Part shown: piece after piece, positions 1 through 8,521 of the stretch | Position numbering within the stretch: the stretch's first letter is position 1 | How the letters are laid out: each line of letters starts with the position of its first letter | NCBI RefSeq assembly: GCF_035984545.1 | Contig: NZ_JAXCHP010000001.1 | Location: 1,674,001 to 1,738,000 of the forward strand | DNA: 64,000 nucleotides | Source of the DNA: Cryobacterium sp. GrIS_2_6 | GTDB lineage: Bacteria; Actinomycetota; Actinomycetes; Actinomycetales; Microbacteriaceae | Direction of reading: 5' to 3' | Translations under genes and position numbers: made by a program | Notes under the pieces: model-generated | The model's input: the letters and a program-made list of their open reading frames with translations, nothing else | What the model was told of the DNA's origin: nothing | Database searches by the model: none

Positions 1-317
1 GGCTCCTGACCCAGGACTCGCCGCCCACGGCAATCGTTTTCGCCAACGACCCGATGGCCATCGCCGGCCTCGGCGTCGCGCACGAACTCGGCCTGCGCGT
101 ACCGGACGACGTCTCAATCACGGGCTTCGACGACATCGACTTCACCCGGTACGTCTACCCTGCGCTCACCACCGTGCGCACTGCCCCGAGCGACTGGGGC
201 CGGGCCGCCGGCCGGACCCTGCTCGACCTCATGGCGCTCGGCACGGCACCCGACGTCGATCTTCCGGCAGGCCGTCTCGTCATCCGCGGCTCCGCCGGTA
301 CCCCACTGCGGCCCTAG
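1..317 (+). CDS. LacI-family transcriptional regulator, C-terminal end (partial)
   Basis: The frame is open from the window edge and ends at the TAG at 315-317. The visible residues are the end of a periplasmic-binding-protein-like sensor domain as in LacI/GalR repressors. They include a segment reading IVFANDPMAIAGL, then VPDDVSITGFDDIDF, then the PxLTTVR strand, all in the order expected of this family. The N-terminal helix-turn-helix lies outside the window. The gene is co-directional with the sugar ABC operon starting 165 bases downstream, so it is probably its local repressor; that is inference from position. An internal ATG at 54 is not the start. Confidence 0.9.
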   Translation, partial: LLTQDSPPTAIVFANDPMAIAGLGVAHELGLRVPDDVSITGFDDIDFTRYVYPALTTVRTAPSDWGRAAGRTLLDLMALGTAPDVDLPAGRLVIRGSAGTPLRP

Positions 318-481
318 CTGCCGCACTGTCCCCCACTCCTCACCTCCGATCCGCCACCGAACCCTCCGCCACCGCACCGACCCCGCGTCGGCCGCGGTCC
401 TCCAGCACGCCCTTCCCCGCGTGCCGCACCACCCGAATCACACCCGAGGCAGAGCTGCCGCGGGGAATGAATGGAGAAACC
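318..481 (+). other. Intergenic leader of the sugar ABC operon
   Basis: A GC-rich, C-rich stretch between the regulator stop and the binding-protein start. It must hold the operon promoter or operator if the operon is not read through from the regulator. I saw no convincing LacI-type palindrome and no clear -35/-10 pair. A GGAG at 473-476 serves the downstream start. Confidence 0.5.
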
Positions 482-1786
482 ATGCACAGCACAGCACGAA
501 CCCGGCGAGTCCTCGCCGCGACCGCGGCATCGGCCGCCGTCATCCTCGCCCTCGGCGCCTGCTCATCGGGCGGCGGCGCGGCGGGAGCGGCGACGACGGC
601 CCACGGCCCCATCACGATCTGGTACTCGAACAACGCGACCGAGATCGCCTGGGGCAAGCAGATGGTGACCGCCTGGAACGCCGACCACCCGAATGAAACC
701 GTCACCGCGCAGGAGATCCCGGCCGGAAAGAGCAGCGAGGAAGTGATCGGCGCCGCCATCACTGCGGGAAACGCACCGTGCCTCGTGTACAACACAGCCC
801 CGGTCGCTGTTCCCCAGTTCCAGAAGCAGGGCGGCCTCGTCAACCTGAGCAGCTTCTCCGACGGCGACTCCTACATCAAGGCCCGTTCGGGCGATACCGC
901 GGCCCAGTACGAGTCAACAGACGGCAAGTTCTACCAGATGCCGTGGAAGTCCAATCCTGTGATGATCTTCTACAACAAGGACATGTTCGCCAAGGCCGGG
1001 CTCGACCCGGAGCACCCGAAGCTCGCCACCTACGACGAGTTCCTGACCGCCTCCCGCGCCCTGGTCTCCAGTGGGGCCGCGGCGAACGCGATCTACCCGT
1101 CCCCGACGAGTGAGTTCTACCAGAGCTGGTTCGACTTCTACCCGCTGTACGCCGCCGAGACCGGGGGCAAGCAGCTCGTCGAAGACGGCAAGGCCACGTT
1201 CACCGGCGACGAGGGCGCCAAGGTCGCCGAGTTCTGGAAGACCATGTACACCGAGGGACTCGCGAACAAGGAGCTCTACCAGGGCGACTCGTTCGCCGAC
1301 GGCAAGGCCGCAATGTCGATCGTGGGACCGTGGGCTGTTCCGGTGTACAAGGACAAGGTGAACTGGGGCGCCGTTCCGGTGCCGACGAGCGCGGGCACAT
1401 CCGCTGACAAGACATACACGTTCAGCGACGCCAAGAACGTCGGCATGTACACAGCGTGCAAGAACCAAGGCACAGCCTGGGACGTGCTGAAGTTCTCCAC
1501 GAGCGAGGCGCAGGACGGCCAGCTCCTCAGCCTGACCGGCCAGATGCCGATCCGCTCCGACCTGACCACCACGTACCCGGACTACTTCGCCGCGAACCCG
1601 GCCTACGTCGCCTTCGGCGACCAGGCCGCGCGCACCGTCGAGGTTCCGAACGTGTCGAACTCGGTCGAGGTATGGCAGACGTTCCGGGACGCGTACTCCA
1701 AGTCGGTCATCTTCGGCCAGGGCGACATTTCGTCCACCCTGGGCGGCGCGGCAGACAAGATCAACACCCTGGTCTCGAGCAAGTAG
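482..1786 (+). CDS. Carbohydrate ABC transporter, extracellular solute-binding lipoprotein
   Basis: Family 1 extracellular solute-binding protein, 434 aa, that captures a sugar outside the membrane and delivers it to the two permeases downstream. The N-terminus has a basic region, a hydrophobic stretch and the lipobox LALGAC, so it is a lipid-anchored export product. The mature part opens with ITIWYSNN and carries YNKDMFAKAGLDP and a SIVGPWAVP segment, all typical of this family. I chose ATG 482 because GGAG at 473-476 is well spaced for it; an in-frame ATG at 467 has a poorer site. The substrate is not readable from sequence. The GH130-type enzyme at the operon end suggests a mannose-type or related oligosaccharide (inference). 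Confidence 0.92.
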   Translation: MHSTARTRRVLAATAASAAVILALGACSSGGGAAGAATTAHGPITIWYSNNATEIAWGKQMVTAWNADHPNETVTAQEIPAGKSSEEVIGAAITAGNAPCLVYNTAPVAVPQFQKQGGLVNLSSFSDGDSYIKARSGDTAAQYESTDGKFYQMPWKSNPVMIFYNKDMFAKAGLDPEHPKLATYDEFLTASRALVSSGAAANAIYPSPTSEFYQSWFDFYPLYAAETGGKQLVEDGKATFTGDEGAKVAEFWKTMYTEGLANKELYQGDSFADGKAAMSIVGPWAVPVYKDKVNWGAVPVPTSAGTSADKTYTFSDAKNVGMYTACKNQGTAWDVLKFSTSEAQDGQLLSLTGQMPIRSDLTTTYPDYFAANPAYVAFGDQAARTVEVPNVSNSVEVWQTFRDAYSKSVIFGQGDISSTLGGAADKINTLVSSK

Positions 1787-1792
1787 CACCTC

Positions 1793-2746
1793 GTGACCGT
1801 CACCGCATCGCGGACCTCGTCCGCCGGGAGCCCCACCCGGGCTCCCGGCGGGCGGGCCACCCGGCGCCGCCCGTGGCTGGGCCGGAATCCGATCGGGCTC
1901 CTGCTCAGCGCCCCCTACCTCGTCTTCGTGATCGCCGTCTTCGCGTACCCGCTCATCTTCGCGGTGTACATGGCCTTCCACGACTACTTCTTCGCCGCCC
2001 CCGGCGCCCAGGTCGATCGGCCGTTCGTGGGCCTCGACAACTTCCAGGAGGTGCTCTCCGACCCCGCGGTGATCCGCTCGTTCGGTAACGTCGGCATCTT
2101 CCTGCTGATCAACGTGCCGCTGACCGTCGTACTCTCGCTCGTCCTCGCAACGGCACTCAACAAGGCCGTGCGCGGCCGCACCTTCCTGCGGGTCGCGTAC
2201 TACGTGCCCTACGTCACCGCGAGCGTCGCGGTCGTCGGCGTATGGCTTTTCCTCTTCAGCGGTGGCGGCCTCGTCAACCAGGTCCTCGGCCCGCTCGCCC
2301 CCGACCCGTCCTGGCTGATCAGCCCGACCTGGGCGATGCCCACGATCGCCCTGTTCGTGACCTGGAAGCAGCTCGGCTTCTATATTCTGCTGTACCTCGC
2401 CGCGCTGCAGAGCGTGTCGACCGAGCTCTACGAGGCCGCCTCGACAGACGGTGCCGGTGCGATCCGCAAGTTCTTCTCCGTCACGATCCCCGGCGTGCGC
2501 CCGGCGACGGTGCTCGTGCTGCTGCTCTCCACCGTGACGGGAGCGAACCTCTTCACCGAGCCGTACCTCCTCACCGGCGGCGGCGGCCCGAACGGGGCAT
2601 CGACCTCTCCCGTGCTGCTGATGTACCAGAAGGGCATCGAGCAGGGGAACCCGGACACCGCGTCCGCGATCGGCATCATCCTGGTGATCGGCGTGCTCAT
2701 CATCGCCTTCATCCAGCGCAAGGTCGCCGGAGGTGACGAATCATGA
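1793..2746 (+). CDS. Carbohydrate ABC transporter permease, MalF/UgpA type
   Basis: Inner-membrane permease of 317 aa, first of a heterodimeric pair. After a basic cytoplasmic tail of about 40 residues there are six predicted membrane segments, starting with LLLSAPYLVFVIAVFAYP. The EAAxxDGAGxxxxFxxVTIPGxRP loop that contacts the ATPase is present at about residues 215-240. The start is GTG 1793, seven bases after the previous stop. It overlaps the next permease by ATGA. No ATPase gene is in the operon, so it probably uses a shared MsmK-type ATPase encoded elsewhere, as is common for CUT1 systems in actinobacteria. Confidence 0.93.
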   Translation: MTVTASRTSSAGSPTRAPGGRATRRRPWLGRNPIGLLLSAPYLVFVIAVFAYPLIFAVYMAFHDYFFAAPGAQVDRPFVGLDNFQEVLSDPAVIRSFGNVGIFLLINVPLTVVLSLVLATALNKAVRGRTFLRVAYYVPYVTASVAVVGVWLFLFSGGGLVNQVLGPLAPDPSWLISPTWAMPTIALFVTWKQLGFYILLYLAALQSVSTELYEAASTDGAGAIRKFFSVTIPGVRPATVLVLLLSTVTGANLFTEPYLLTGGGGPNGASTSPVLLMYQKGIEQGNPDTASAIGIILVIGVLIIAFIQRKVAGGDES

Positions 2747-3651
2747 GCAAGCGCACACCAGACACGGGTACAGGCACACTCAGCACGCGCGCACCGGGAA
2801 CGCGCACGACCAGCGGCATGAGCCGCGGACAGAATATCCTTCGCGGCGTCGTGCTCACCATCGGAGCCGTGGCGTTCCTGTTCCCGTTCTACTACATGAT
2901 CGTCGGCTCACTGCAGAAGTCGCCGGACACCTCCATCGCGGGAGCATTCCCGAACCCGGCCAACCTCACCCTCGAGAACTACGCGGACATCAACAGCCGC
3001 GTCAACCTGATGCAGACCCTGCTCAACTCCGGCATCTTCACCGGCGGCGTGATCCTCGGCACCCTCGTGTTCGGAGTCCTCGTCGGCTACGCGCTCGCCC
3101 AGCTGCAGTGGCGCGGCCGCGGGATCACCTTCGCGCTCGTTCTGCTCGTCCAGGTCGTTCCGTTCCAGCTGCTGATGATCCCGCTCTACGTGATGATCGC
3201 GAGGGACTACGGCCTTGCCGACAACTACCTCGGCATGATCCTGCCGTTCGCGATCAACTCGACGGCCGTGATCATCTTCCGGCAGTACTTCCTGCAGGTC
3301 CCCCGCGAGCTCTTCGACGCGGCCAGGATCGACGGTGCCGGCGAGGTCGTGCTGCTCTGGCGGATCGCCCTCCCGCTCGTGCGCCCCGCCCTGCTCACCG
3401 TCGTGCTACTGACCTTCATCGGCCCGTGGAACGAATTCCTCTGGCCGTTCCTGGTCACCAAGCAGGCCTCGATGCAGCCGCTCGCGGTCGCGCTCGCCAA
3501 CTACATCAGCACCGTCGCGGCCTCCGCGGCGAACCCCTTCGGAGCGGTCCTCGCCGGCGCCTGCGTGCTGGCCGGACCCGCCGTCATCCTCTTCATCCTC
3601 TTCCAACGACACTTCGTCTCGACCGACATCGGTTCAGGCGTGAAAGGCTAG
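2743..3651 (+). CDS. Carbohydrate ABC transporter permease, MalG/UgpE type
   Basis: Second permease of the pair, 302 aa. It starts at ATG 2743 inside the ATGA overlap with the upstream permease, which implies translational coupling. About 30 polar residues precede the first membrane helix (VVLTIGAVAFLFPFYYMIVG). The conserved EAA loop appears as FDAARIDGAGEVVLLWRIALP at about residues 187-207. The C-terminal segment with NEFLWPF is typical of the MalG side. Confidence 0.93.
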   Translation: MSKRTPDTGTGTLSTRAPGTRTTSGMSRGQNILRGVVLTIGAVAFLFPFYYMIVGSLQKSPDTSIAGAFPNPANLTLENYADINSRVNLMQTLLNSGIFTGGVILGTLVFGVLVGYALAQLQWRGRGITFALVLLVQVVPFQLLMIPLYVMIARDYGLADNYLGMILPFAINSTAVIIFRQYFLQVPRELFDAARIDGAGEVVLLWRIALPLVRPALLTVVLLTFIGPWNEFLWPFLVTKQASMQPLAVALANYISTVAASAANPFGAVLAGACVLAGPAVILFILFQRHFVSTDIGSGVKG

Positions 3652-3653
3652 TC

Positions 3654-4820
3654 ATGCGCGAATCCACCGCAGCATCCCCCGTCCCTTCGTCCGCCCCCTC
3701 CCCGGCGAACGTGCCGCACGCCTCCGCCCCGAAACGGATGCCCGGCGCGGCATTCCCCTACCGCCTCACCCGGATGGGCGTCGTCATGACGCCGGAACCG
3801 GGCAACACCCTCGAGGCGGAGGGCGTGCTCAACCCCGGCTCAGGGCACACGCCAGACGGCACCCTGTGCCTGCTGCCCCGTCTCGTCGCGACCGGGAACG
3901 TCTCCCGAGTCGGACTCGCACGCGTGATCATCACCGACGGCGTGCCGACGGGCGTCGAGCGCGAGGGCGTCGTCCTCGAGCCCGACCAGGGCTGGGAACG
4001 CGGCGCCCACAACGCCGGCGTCGAAGACCCGCGGGTCACCTTCGTCCCGCGGCTCGGCCTGCACGTGATGACCTATGTCGCGTACGGCCCGCTCGGTCCA
4101 CGCACGGCACTCGCGGTCTCAGCCGACCTCCGCAGCTGGCGCAGGCTCGGCCCGGTGCTCTTCGCCTTCGACGAAGCACTGGACATGGACCTGAACCTGT
4201 TCCACAACAAGGACACCGTCTTCTTCCCGGAGCCCGTCACGGGGCCGAACGGCGTGGAATCCTTCGCGGTGCTGCACCGGCCGATGTGGGACCTCGGCGA
4301 GGTCAAGCCGGGTGAAGGCATCCGGGTGCCGGCCGGGGTTACCGACACCAGGCAGAGCATCTGGATCAGTTACGTGCCGGTCGCGGATGTGCTCGCCGAC
4401 GTGACGAAGCTCTCGTTCTGGAGCGGCCACCGCTTCCTCGCCGGGCCGGAGTTCGCGTTCGAAGAACTCAAGATCGGCGGCGGACCCGCCCCGTTGCGGG
4501 TGCCGGAGGGCTGGCTGCTGCTGCACCACGGCGTCACCGGCGTGATCGACGGCGCATTCTCGCAGCAGCAGAAGGTGAACTATGCGGCGGGGGCCATGAT
4601 CCTCGACGCGGACGACCCGACGATCGTCCTGCAGCGCACGAGCGAACCGCTCCTGAAGGCGGAGACGCCCGACGAGCTCAGCGGCATCGTGCCGAACGTG
4701 GTCTTCCCGACCGCGATCGAGGAGGTCGAGGGCCGCCAGTACGTCTTCTACGGGATGGCCGATTCGAAGATCGGTGTCGCCCGCCTGGACCGCACCACCC
4801 TGGACCCGACTGACGGATAG
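3654..4820 (+). CDS. Glycoside phosphorylase/hydrolase, GH130-like
   Basis: A 388-aa cytoplasmic enzyme read as a five-bladed beta-propeller of glycosidase family GH130. Members phosphorolyse or hydrolyse beta-mannosides and related oligosaccharides. Seen in the sequence: AEGVLNPGSG near the N-terminus, GVEDPRVTF, the blade motif with the catalytic-type Asp, and NKDTVFFPEP, LLHHGV and YVFYGMAD further on. ATG 3654 lies two bases after the permease stop. An in-frame extension upstream would cover the whole permease gene and is rejected. Its place at the end of the transporter operon suggests it splits the imported oligosaccharide. The exact linkage is unknown. Confidence 0.85.
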   Translation: MRESTAASPVPSSAPSPANVPHASAPKRMPGAAFPYRLTRMGVVMTPEPGNTLEAEGVLNPGSGHTPDGTLCLLPRLVATGNVSRVGLARVIITDGVPTGVEREGVVLEPDQGWERGAHNAGVEDPRVTFVPRLGLHVMTYVAYGPLGPRTALAVSADLRSWRRLGPVLFAFDEALDMDLNLFHNKDTVFFPEPVTGPNGVESFAVLHRPMWDLGEVKPGEGIRVPAGVTDTRQSIWISYVPVADVLADVTKLSFWSGHRFLAGPEFAFEELKIGGGPAPLRVPEGWLLLHHGVTGVIDGAFSQQQKVNYAAGAMILDADDPTIVLQRTSEPLLKAETPDELSGIVPNVVFPTAIEEVEGRQYVFYGMADSKIGVARLDRTTLDPTDG

Positions 4821-4843
4821 TTCCGAAACCCCCCGTTCGGAAC
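4820..4843 (+). repeat. Small hairpin at the end of the sugar operon
   Basis: An 8-bp perfect inverted repeat, GTTCCGAA and TTCGGAAC, around a C-rich loop. It begins at the last base of the GH130 stop codon. No T-run follows, so it is more likely an mRNA 3'-end stabiliser than the terminator itself, which lies 20 bases on. Confidence 0.55.
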
Positions 4844-4865
4844 ATCCGCCCAGTTGCGGAGAAAG

Positions 4866-4896
4866 CACCTTCGTCGTCGCGACGAGGGTGTTTTTT
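4866..4896 (+). terminator. Rho-independent terminator of the sugar ABC operon
   Basis: An 11-bp stem (CACCTTCGTCG with CGACGAGGGTG, one G-T pair) with a TCG-type loop is followed directly by six T residues at 4891-4896. It separates the plus-strand sugar operon from the end of the minus-strand chemosensory operon. Confidence 0.9.
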
Positions 4897-4903
4897 CCGT
4901 AAT

Positions 4904-5836
4904 TCAAGGGCGGCTGAGCGCGGCGACCTGGATCCGGTTTCGGCCGTCCTCCTTGGCGGCGTAGAGGCCCTCGTCGGCGAGGCGGATCAGGCCGTCAACG
5001 TTGCCTACCGGTCCGAGGGCACATCCTCCGCTGACCGTCACGGGAATTTCGACCCCCGCCACCAGGAACGGGCGGATTTCCACGGCCATGCGGATCCGGT
5101 TGGCGACGATCAGGGCACCGTCCAGGTCGGTGCGCGGCAGGACGACGAGGAATTCCTCGCCGCCCCACCGGCCCGCCACGTCTTCCTCGCGGAGCTCGCC
5201 GCGGAGACGTTCGGCGAACCCGGAGAGTACGGCGTCGCCGGCCGGGTGCCCGTGGCCATCGTTGACCCGCTTGAAATGGTCGATGTCGAGCAGGAGCACG
5301 CACAGAGGATCATCGTGTCGCACGGCGTCGGACTGGAGCCGCGCAAGTTCCTCTTCGAGGTGCCTGCGATTGTGCAGTCCGGTCAGCGCGTCGGTGCGGC
5401 TGAGCAGGTCGAGTTCAGCGTTGCGCTGGCGGAGCTGGTCCTGCAGCTTCTTGACGTGTGCCGCCGCGGCCACGCGGGCGACGAGCTCGGCGGGCTCGAA
5501 CGGTTTCTTGAGGTAGTCGTGCGCCCCGCCGCGCAGTCCGCGCAGCACATCCTGCATGTCCGTGAGTGTGGTCAGGAAGACGACCGGCAGGTCGCGCAGC
5601 AGCGGGTCGGCCTTGAGTTCGGCGAGAACCTCGTAGCCGTCGAGACCGGGCATTTCGATGTCGAGGAGAATCACGTCCGGCGGCGATTGTTGGCAGTATT
5701 CGAGCGCCGCGGACCCGTCGACAGCCTCGACGACGCGGTAGCCCTCCGCTTCGAGGTAAGAACGGACCACGGCGCGGATCACGAGCGAGTCGTCGGTGAT
5801 CAGCACGGTCGGTGGCTCGGCGCCGGGATCGATCAC
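4904..5836 (-). CDS. Diguanylate cyclase response regulator (REC-GGDEF), WspR/PleD-like
   Basis: 310 aa. Receiver domain at about residues 10-125 with acid pocket TDD, phosphoacceptor region LLDIEMPGLDG and the KKPF lysine. The GGDEF domain at about 150-305 has the active motif GGEEF. Five residues before it is REED, an RxxD inhibitory site, so product feedback is likely. When phosphorylated it should make c-di-GMP from two GTP. It is the last gene of the chemosensory operon and overlaps the upstream CheW by ATGA. It is the only response regulator of output type there, which makes it the likely output of the operon's CheA. WspR-type function is inferred from architecture and neighbours. Confidence 0.93.
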   Translation of the reverse strand: MIDPGAEPPTVLITDDSLVIRAVVRSYLEAEGYRVVEAVDGSAALEYCQQSPPDVILLDIEMPGLDGYEVLAELKADPLLRDLPVVFLTTLTDMQDVLRGLRGGAHDYLKKPFEPAELVARVAAAAHVKKLQDQLRQRNAELDLLSRTDALTGLHNRRHLEEELARLQSDAVRHDDPLCVLLLDIDHFKRVNDGHGHPAGDAVLSGFAERLRGELREEDVAGRWGGEEFLVVLPRTDLDGALIVANRIRMAVEIRPFLVAGVEIPVTVSGGCALGPVGNVDGLIRLADEGLYAAKEDGRNRIQVAALSRP

Positions 5837-6222
5837 AGTCGCGCCGCCAATGCATCGGGGTCGGCCACCAGCATCAGCCGGCCGTCCATGTCGATCGTTC
5901 CCGAGACGTACGAACGCCCTCGCCCGGTGGAGGCCGGGCGGATGTCGGTGGCCGCGATCCGTCGCAACCCGTCGACGGCGTCGACGAGCAGCCCGAACGT
6001 GGTGTCACCGGATTCGACGACGAGGACGTAACCGCCGGTGTCGCCTGCGCCACCGAGCACGGAAATGACGGTGAGCGGCGGCTGGCCGGGTAGGATCCCG
6101 GCGATGTCGCTCGCCGTGCCCGGGATTGCCCGCAGGTCGGCGGCGGTGCGCACGCCGCGGGTGGACTCGACCGGGAGGCAGTATTCGGTGCCTGCGGTGT
6201 GGAAGCAGACCATGGTCGTCAT
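5833..6222 (-). CDS. cheW: CheW-like coupling protein (second copy, WspD position)
   Basis: A 129-aa single CheW domain with the strand pattern MVCFHTAGTEYCLPVE, then PPLTVISVLG and TFGLLVDAVDGL. CheW links chemoreceptors to the CheA kinase at the membrane array. Starts at ATG 6222, overlapping the CheR stop by ATGA. Wsp operons also carry two cheW-type genes, one after the receptor and one after CheR, and this gene occupies the CheR-linked place. Confidence 0.88.
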   Translation of the reverse strand: MTTMVCFHTAGTEYCLPVESTRGVRTAADLRAIPGTASDIAGILPGQPPLTVISVLGGAGDTGGYVLVVESGDTTFGLLVDAVDGLRRIAATDIRPASTGRGRSYVSGTIDMDGRLMLVADPDALAARL

Positions 6223-7478
6223 CGTCGTGTCCGATCATGTTCGGTGCCGTCGCGCCGGGTTGCGCCGCTCAGCCTGCTGTCTAGTAACTTACGGAGTTCC
6301 GCCGGAGCGTACCCCTCCAGCCCCTGCGGGATCATGCCGGACGAGGAGTCCGGCAGGGCACGTCGGGCCGCGCCGAAGGCACGCCGTGCCGATGTACGGT
6401 CGCCGGCCGCTTCGAATGCGAGTCCGAGGTGGAGGTGCGCGATCGGGTCGTCGGGGGCGAGGTACGCCCACTTGCGGAAGATGACGACGGCGCCGCCCTG
6501 GTCATGTTCCGCGAGGGCCCGCTGGCCGGTGAGAACGAGCCCGGCGATGATGGGAGCCAGGTCCGCTCCGTCTTCGGCGGCGACGGGGACAGGTATGGGA
6601 AGGAGATCCGGGATCGGTTGCGCACGGGGGGCCGAGGAGGCCGGGGTGCGCATCGGCATCCGTTTCGCTGCTCCCGCTGGAGTCGCATCGGGAACACGGA
6701 ACGACCGGTAGGCATAGCTGTCCCCGATCCGAAGAGTCTCGTAGCGTTCGCCGACACCCCGGACCGTCTCGGTCGCGCCGAGGATGAGCCAGGCCAGGGG
6801 CAGCGCTTCGGCCACGGTGTCCAAAAAGTCTCGGGCGTGTTGGCGGGAGAAGTAGATGAGCACGTTGCGACAGAACACGATCCGGGCCGGCTGGATCCGG
6901 GCGGGCAGTGGCTCGATGAGGTTGTGATGCAAGGTGCTGACCCGGGCACGCAGCGCGGGGACGACTTCCCAGGCCGCGCCGACGGGCCTGAGATGGCGCG
7001 CGACGCGTTCCGGGCTCAGCCCGGCGATTTCGCGGGTGCTGTACGAAGCGGCCCGGGTGCGCTGCAGGGCCGATGTGGAGACGTCGGTCGCGACGACCGA
7101 TCCTTCGATGCCGTTCTCTTCGAGGACCATGGCGAGGCTGAACGCCTCCTGCCCGTTCGCGCAGCCTGCGCTCCAGAGCGTCACCGGCGACGGCACTGAC
7201 GGGAGAATCGCACGGGCGAGCATGTCGAACTGCTCGGGATGGCGGAAGAAGCCCGTTTCCTGAACCGTGACGCGGTTCAGAAGCCTCTGCCGGAGTTCTG
7301 AGTCGTGGGCCAGGGCCTCGGGATACCCGTCCGAATCCAGTTCGAGCAGGACGATCTCGTCGCGGATGGAGCGGCGCAACCGGGCGCGCAGGGTTGATTC
7401 CGGTCGGAGTCCCACCGCTGTCCTGAGCAGCTCGGCCACGCGGTTGATGACGTCCTCCGACGGGTCCCGTTCGGTCAC
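6219..7478 (-). CDS. cheR: CheR-type receptor methyltransferase with C-terminal TPR-like region (WspC-like)
   Basis: 419 aa. SAM-dependent glutamate methyltransferase acting on the chemoreceptor. The CheR core has LNRVTVQETGFFRHPEQF, the SAM-binding segment LWSAGCANGQEAFSLAM, and IVFCRNVLIYF. After a proline-rich linker the last 110 residues (AEHDQGGAVVIFRKW, HLHLGLAFEAAGD, ARRAFGAARRAL) look like tetratricopeptide helices, as in WspC. I placed the start at GTG 7478 because it forms a GTGA overlap with the cheB stop; a longer frame to 7592 would run deep into cheB. Confidence 0.9.
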   Translation of the reverse strand: MTERDPSEDVINRVAELLRTAVGLRPESTLRARLRRSIRDEIVLLELDSDGYPEALAHDSELRQRLLNRVTVQETGFFRHPEQFDMLARAILPSVPSPVTLWSAGCANGQEAFSLAMVLEENGIEGSVVATDVSTSALQRTRAASYSTREIAGLSPERVARHLRPVGAAWEVVPALRARVSTLHHNLIEPLPARIQPARIVFCRNVLIYFSRQHARDFLDTVAEALPLAWLILGATETVRGVGERYETLRIGDSYAYRSFRVPDATPAGAAKRMPMRTPASSAPRAQPIPDLLPIPVPVAAEDGADLAPIIAGLVLTGQRALAEHDQGGAVVIFRKWAYLAPDDPIAHLHLGLAFEAAGDRTSARRAFGAARRALPDSSSGMIPQGLEGYAPAELRKLLDSRLSGATRRDGTEHDRTRR

Positions 7479-8521
7479 GCCGTCACCGCCGACGCCGTGC
7501 GCACGATTGTCGCCGCGAGCTGCCCGAGGGGCACGAGACCGCTCAACGCCCCGAGGTCCCACGCTGCCTGCGGCATCCCGAAGACAGCACAACTCTCCTG
7601 GTCCTGCCCGAAGGTGTGGCCGTTCTGGCGGTGGATCTCAAGCAGTCCCCTGGCACCGTCATCACCCATACCGGTCAGGATGACCCCGATCGCGGCTGAT
7701 GCGGCCTGCTCGGCGACGGACCGGAACAGGACGTCCGCGGACGGTTGGTGGATCGTCACCGGGGTCGTCGCGAGTTCCATCCGCAGTCCGGCCGTTAGCC
7801 GCAAGTGCACACCGCCGGGCGCGAAATAGACGTGGCCGGGCCGGACGACCTGACCACTCACCGCGAGCTCGACCGGAAGCGCCGACACGCGGGCCATCCA
7901 ATCGACGAAGCCGCCCGTGAAGTCGGGATGCAGGTGCTGCACGACCAGCACCGGCGCAGCCAAACCGCCGAGGCCGGCCAGCACCGTGGCCAGCGCCGTA
8001 GGACCCCCGGTCGACGCGGCGAGAGCGACGACCGTGTTCCGGCCGTGCGCCACCCGCGTCGACCCGCCCTGGCCGGCCGGTTTGACGCCCAGACGTCGAT
8101 TCAGTCCTCCGCGCGGGTGCCTGATCGTCTGGACCTTGCTGAGCTGGCGGACTGTGTGGCGAAGCCGGGCTTCGATCTCGGTCGTCCAGACCGTGGGGAC
8201 CGACAGGGTTTCGAGGGCTCCGGCGACGAGGGCTTCAATCGCCGACGGGGAGCGCCGGTCCGTGAGCCGGGACGAGAGCACCAGGATCGGCGTCGGAACA
8301 CGGGCCATGACCTGTTCGATGAACTCCTGTCCGGTGCCGTCATCGGTGTGCAGGCCGAGGATGATGACGTCTGGGGCGTCCCGCGTGACGAGTGCGATCG
8401 ACGCGGCCCCTGTCCTGGTCTGGCCGAAGACGACGATGTCGCCGTCACGTTGCAACACGCGGGTCAGCGGACCGCCGTTGGTCGGGGCATCCTCGACGAT
8501 GAGTACGCGCACGACCGTCAT
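7475..8521 (-). CDS. cheB: CheB-type receptor methylesterase with degenerate receiver
   Basis: 348 aa, the methylesterase opposing CheR. The C-terminal hydrolase domain is complete: catalytic Ser170 in ALAASTGGP, His196 in VVQHLHPD and Asp in ILTGMGDDG at about 287. The N-terminal receiver keeps the acid pair IVEDAP, but the position of the usual phosphoacceptor Asp (E. coli Asp56) is Gly in VIILGLHTDDGTG, and the normal KP lysine motif is missing. Phospho-control is therefore probably lost or altered. Overlaps cheA by ATGA and cheR by GTGA. Confidence 0.92.
   Translation of the reverse strand: MTVVRVLIVEDAPTNGGPLTRVLQRDGDIVVFGQTRTGAASIALVTRDAPDVIILGLHTDDGTGQEFIEQVMARVPTPILVLSSRLTDRRSPSAIEALVAGALETLSVPTVWTTEIEARLRHTVRQLSKVQTIRHPRGGLNRRLGVKPAGQGGSTRVAHGRNTVVALAASTGGPTALATVLAGLGGLAAPVLVVQHLHPDFTGGFVDWMARVSALPVELAVSGQVVRPGHVYFAPGGVHLRLTAGLRMELATTPVTIHQPSADVLFRSVAEQAASAAIGVILTGMGDDGARGLLEIHRQNGHTFGQDQESCAVFGMPQAAWDLGALSGLVPLGQLAATIVRTASAVTA

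Noticed and set aside
2733..3653. Long in-frame extension of the GH130 gene over the permease
   Set aside because: The extension encodes arginine- and proline-rich sequence in the shadow of the permease; the permease frame has clear membrane helices and an ATGA junction.
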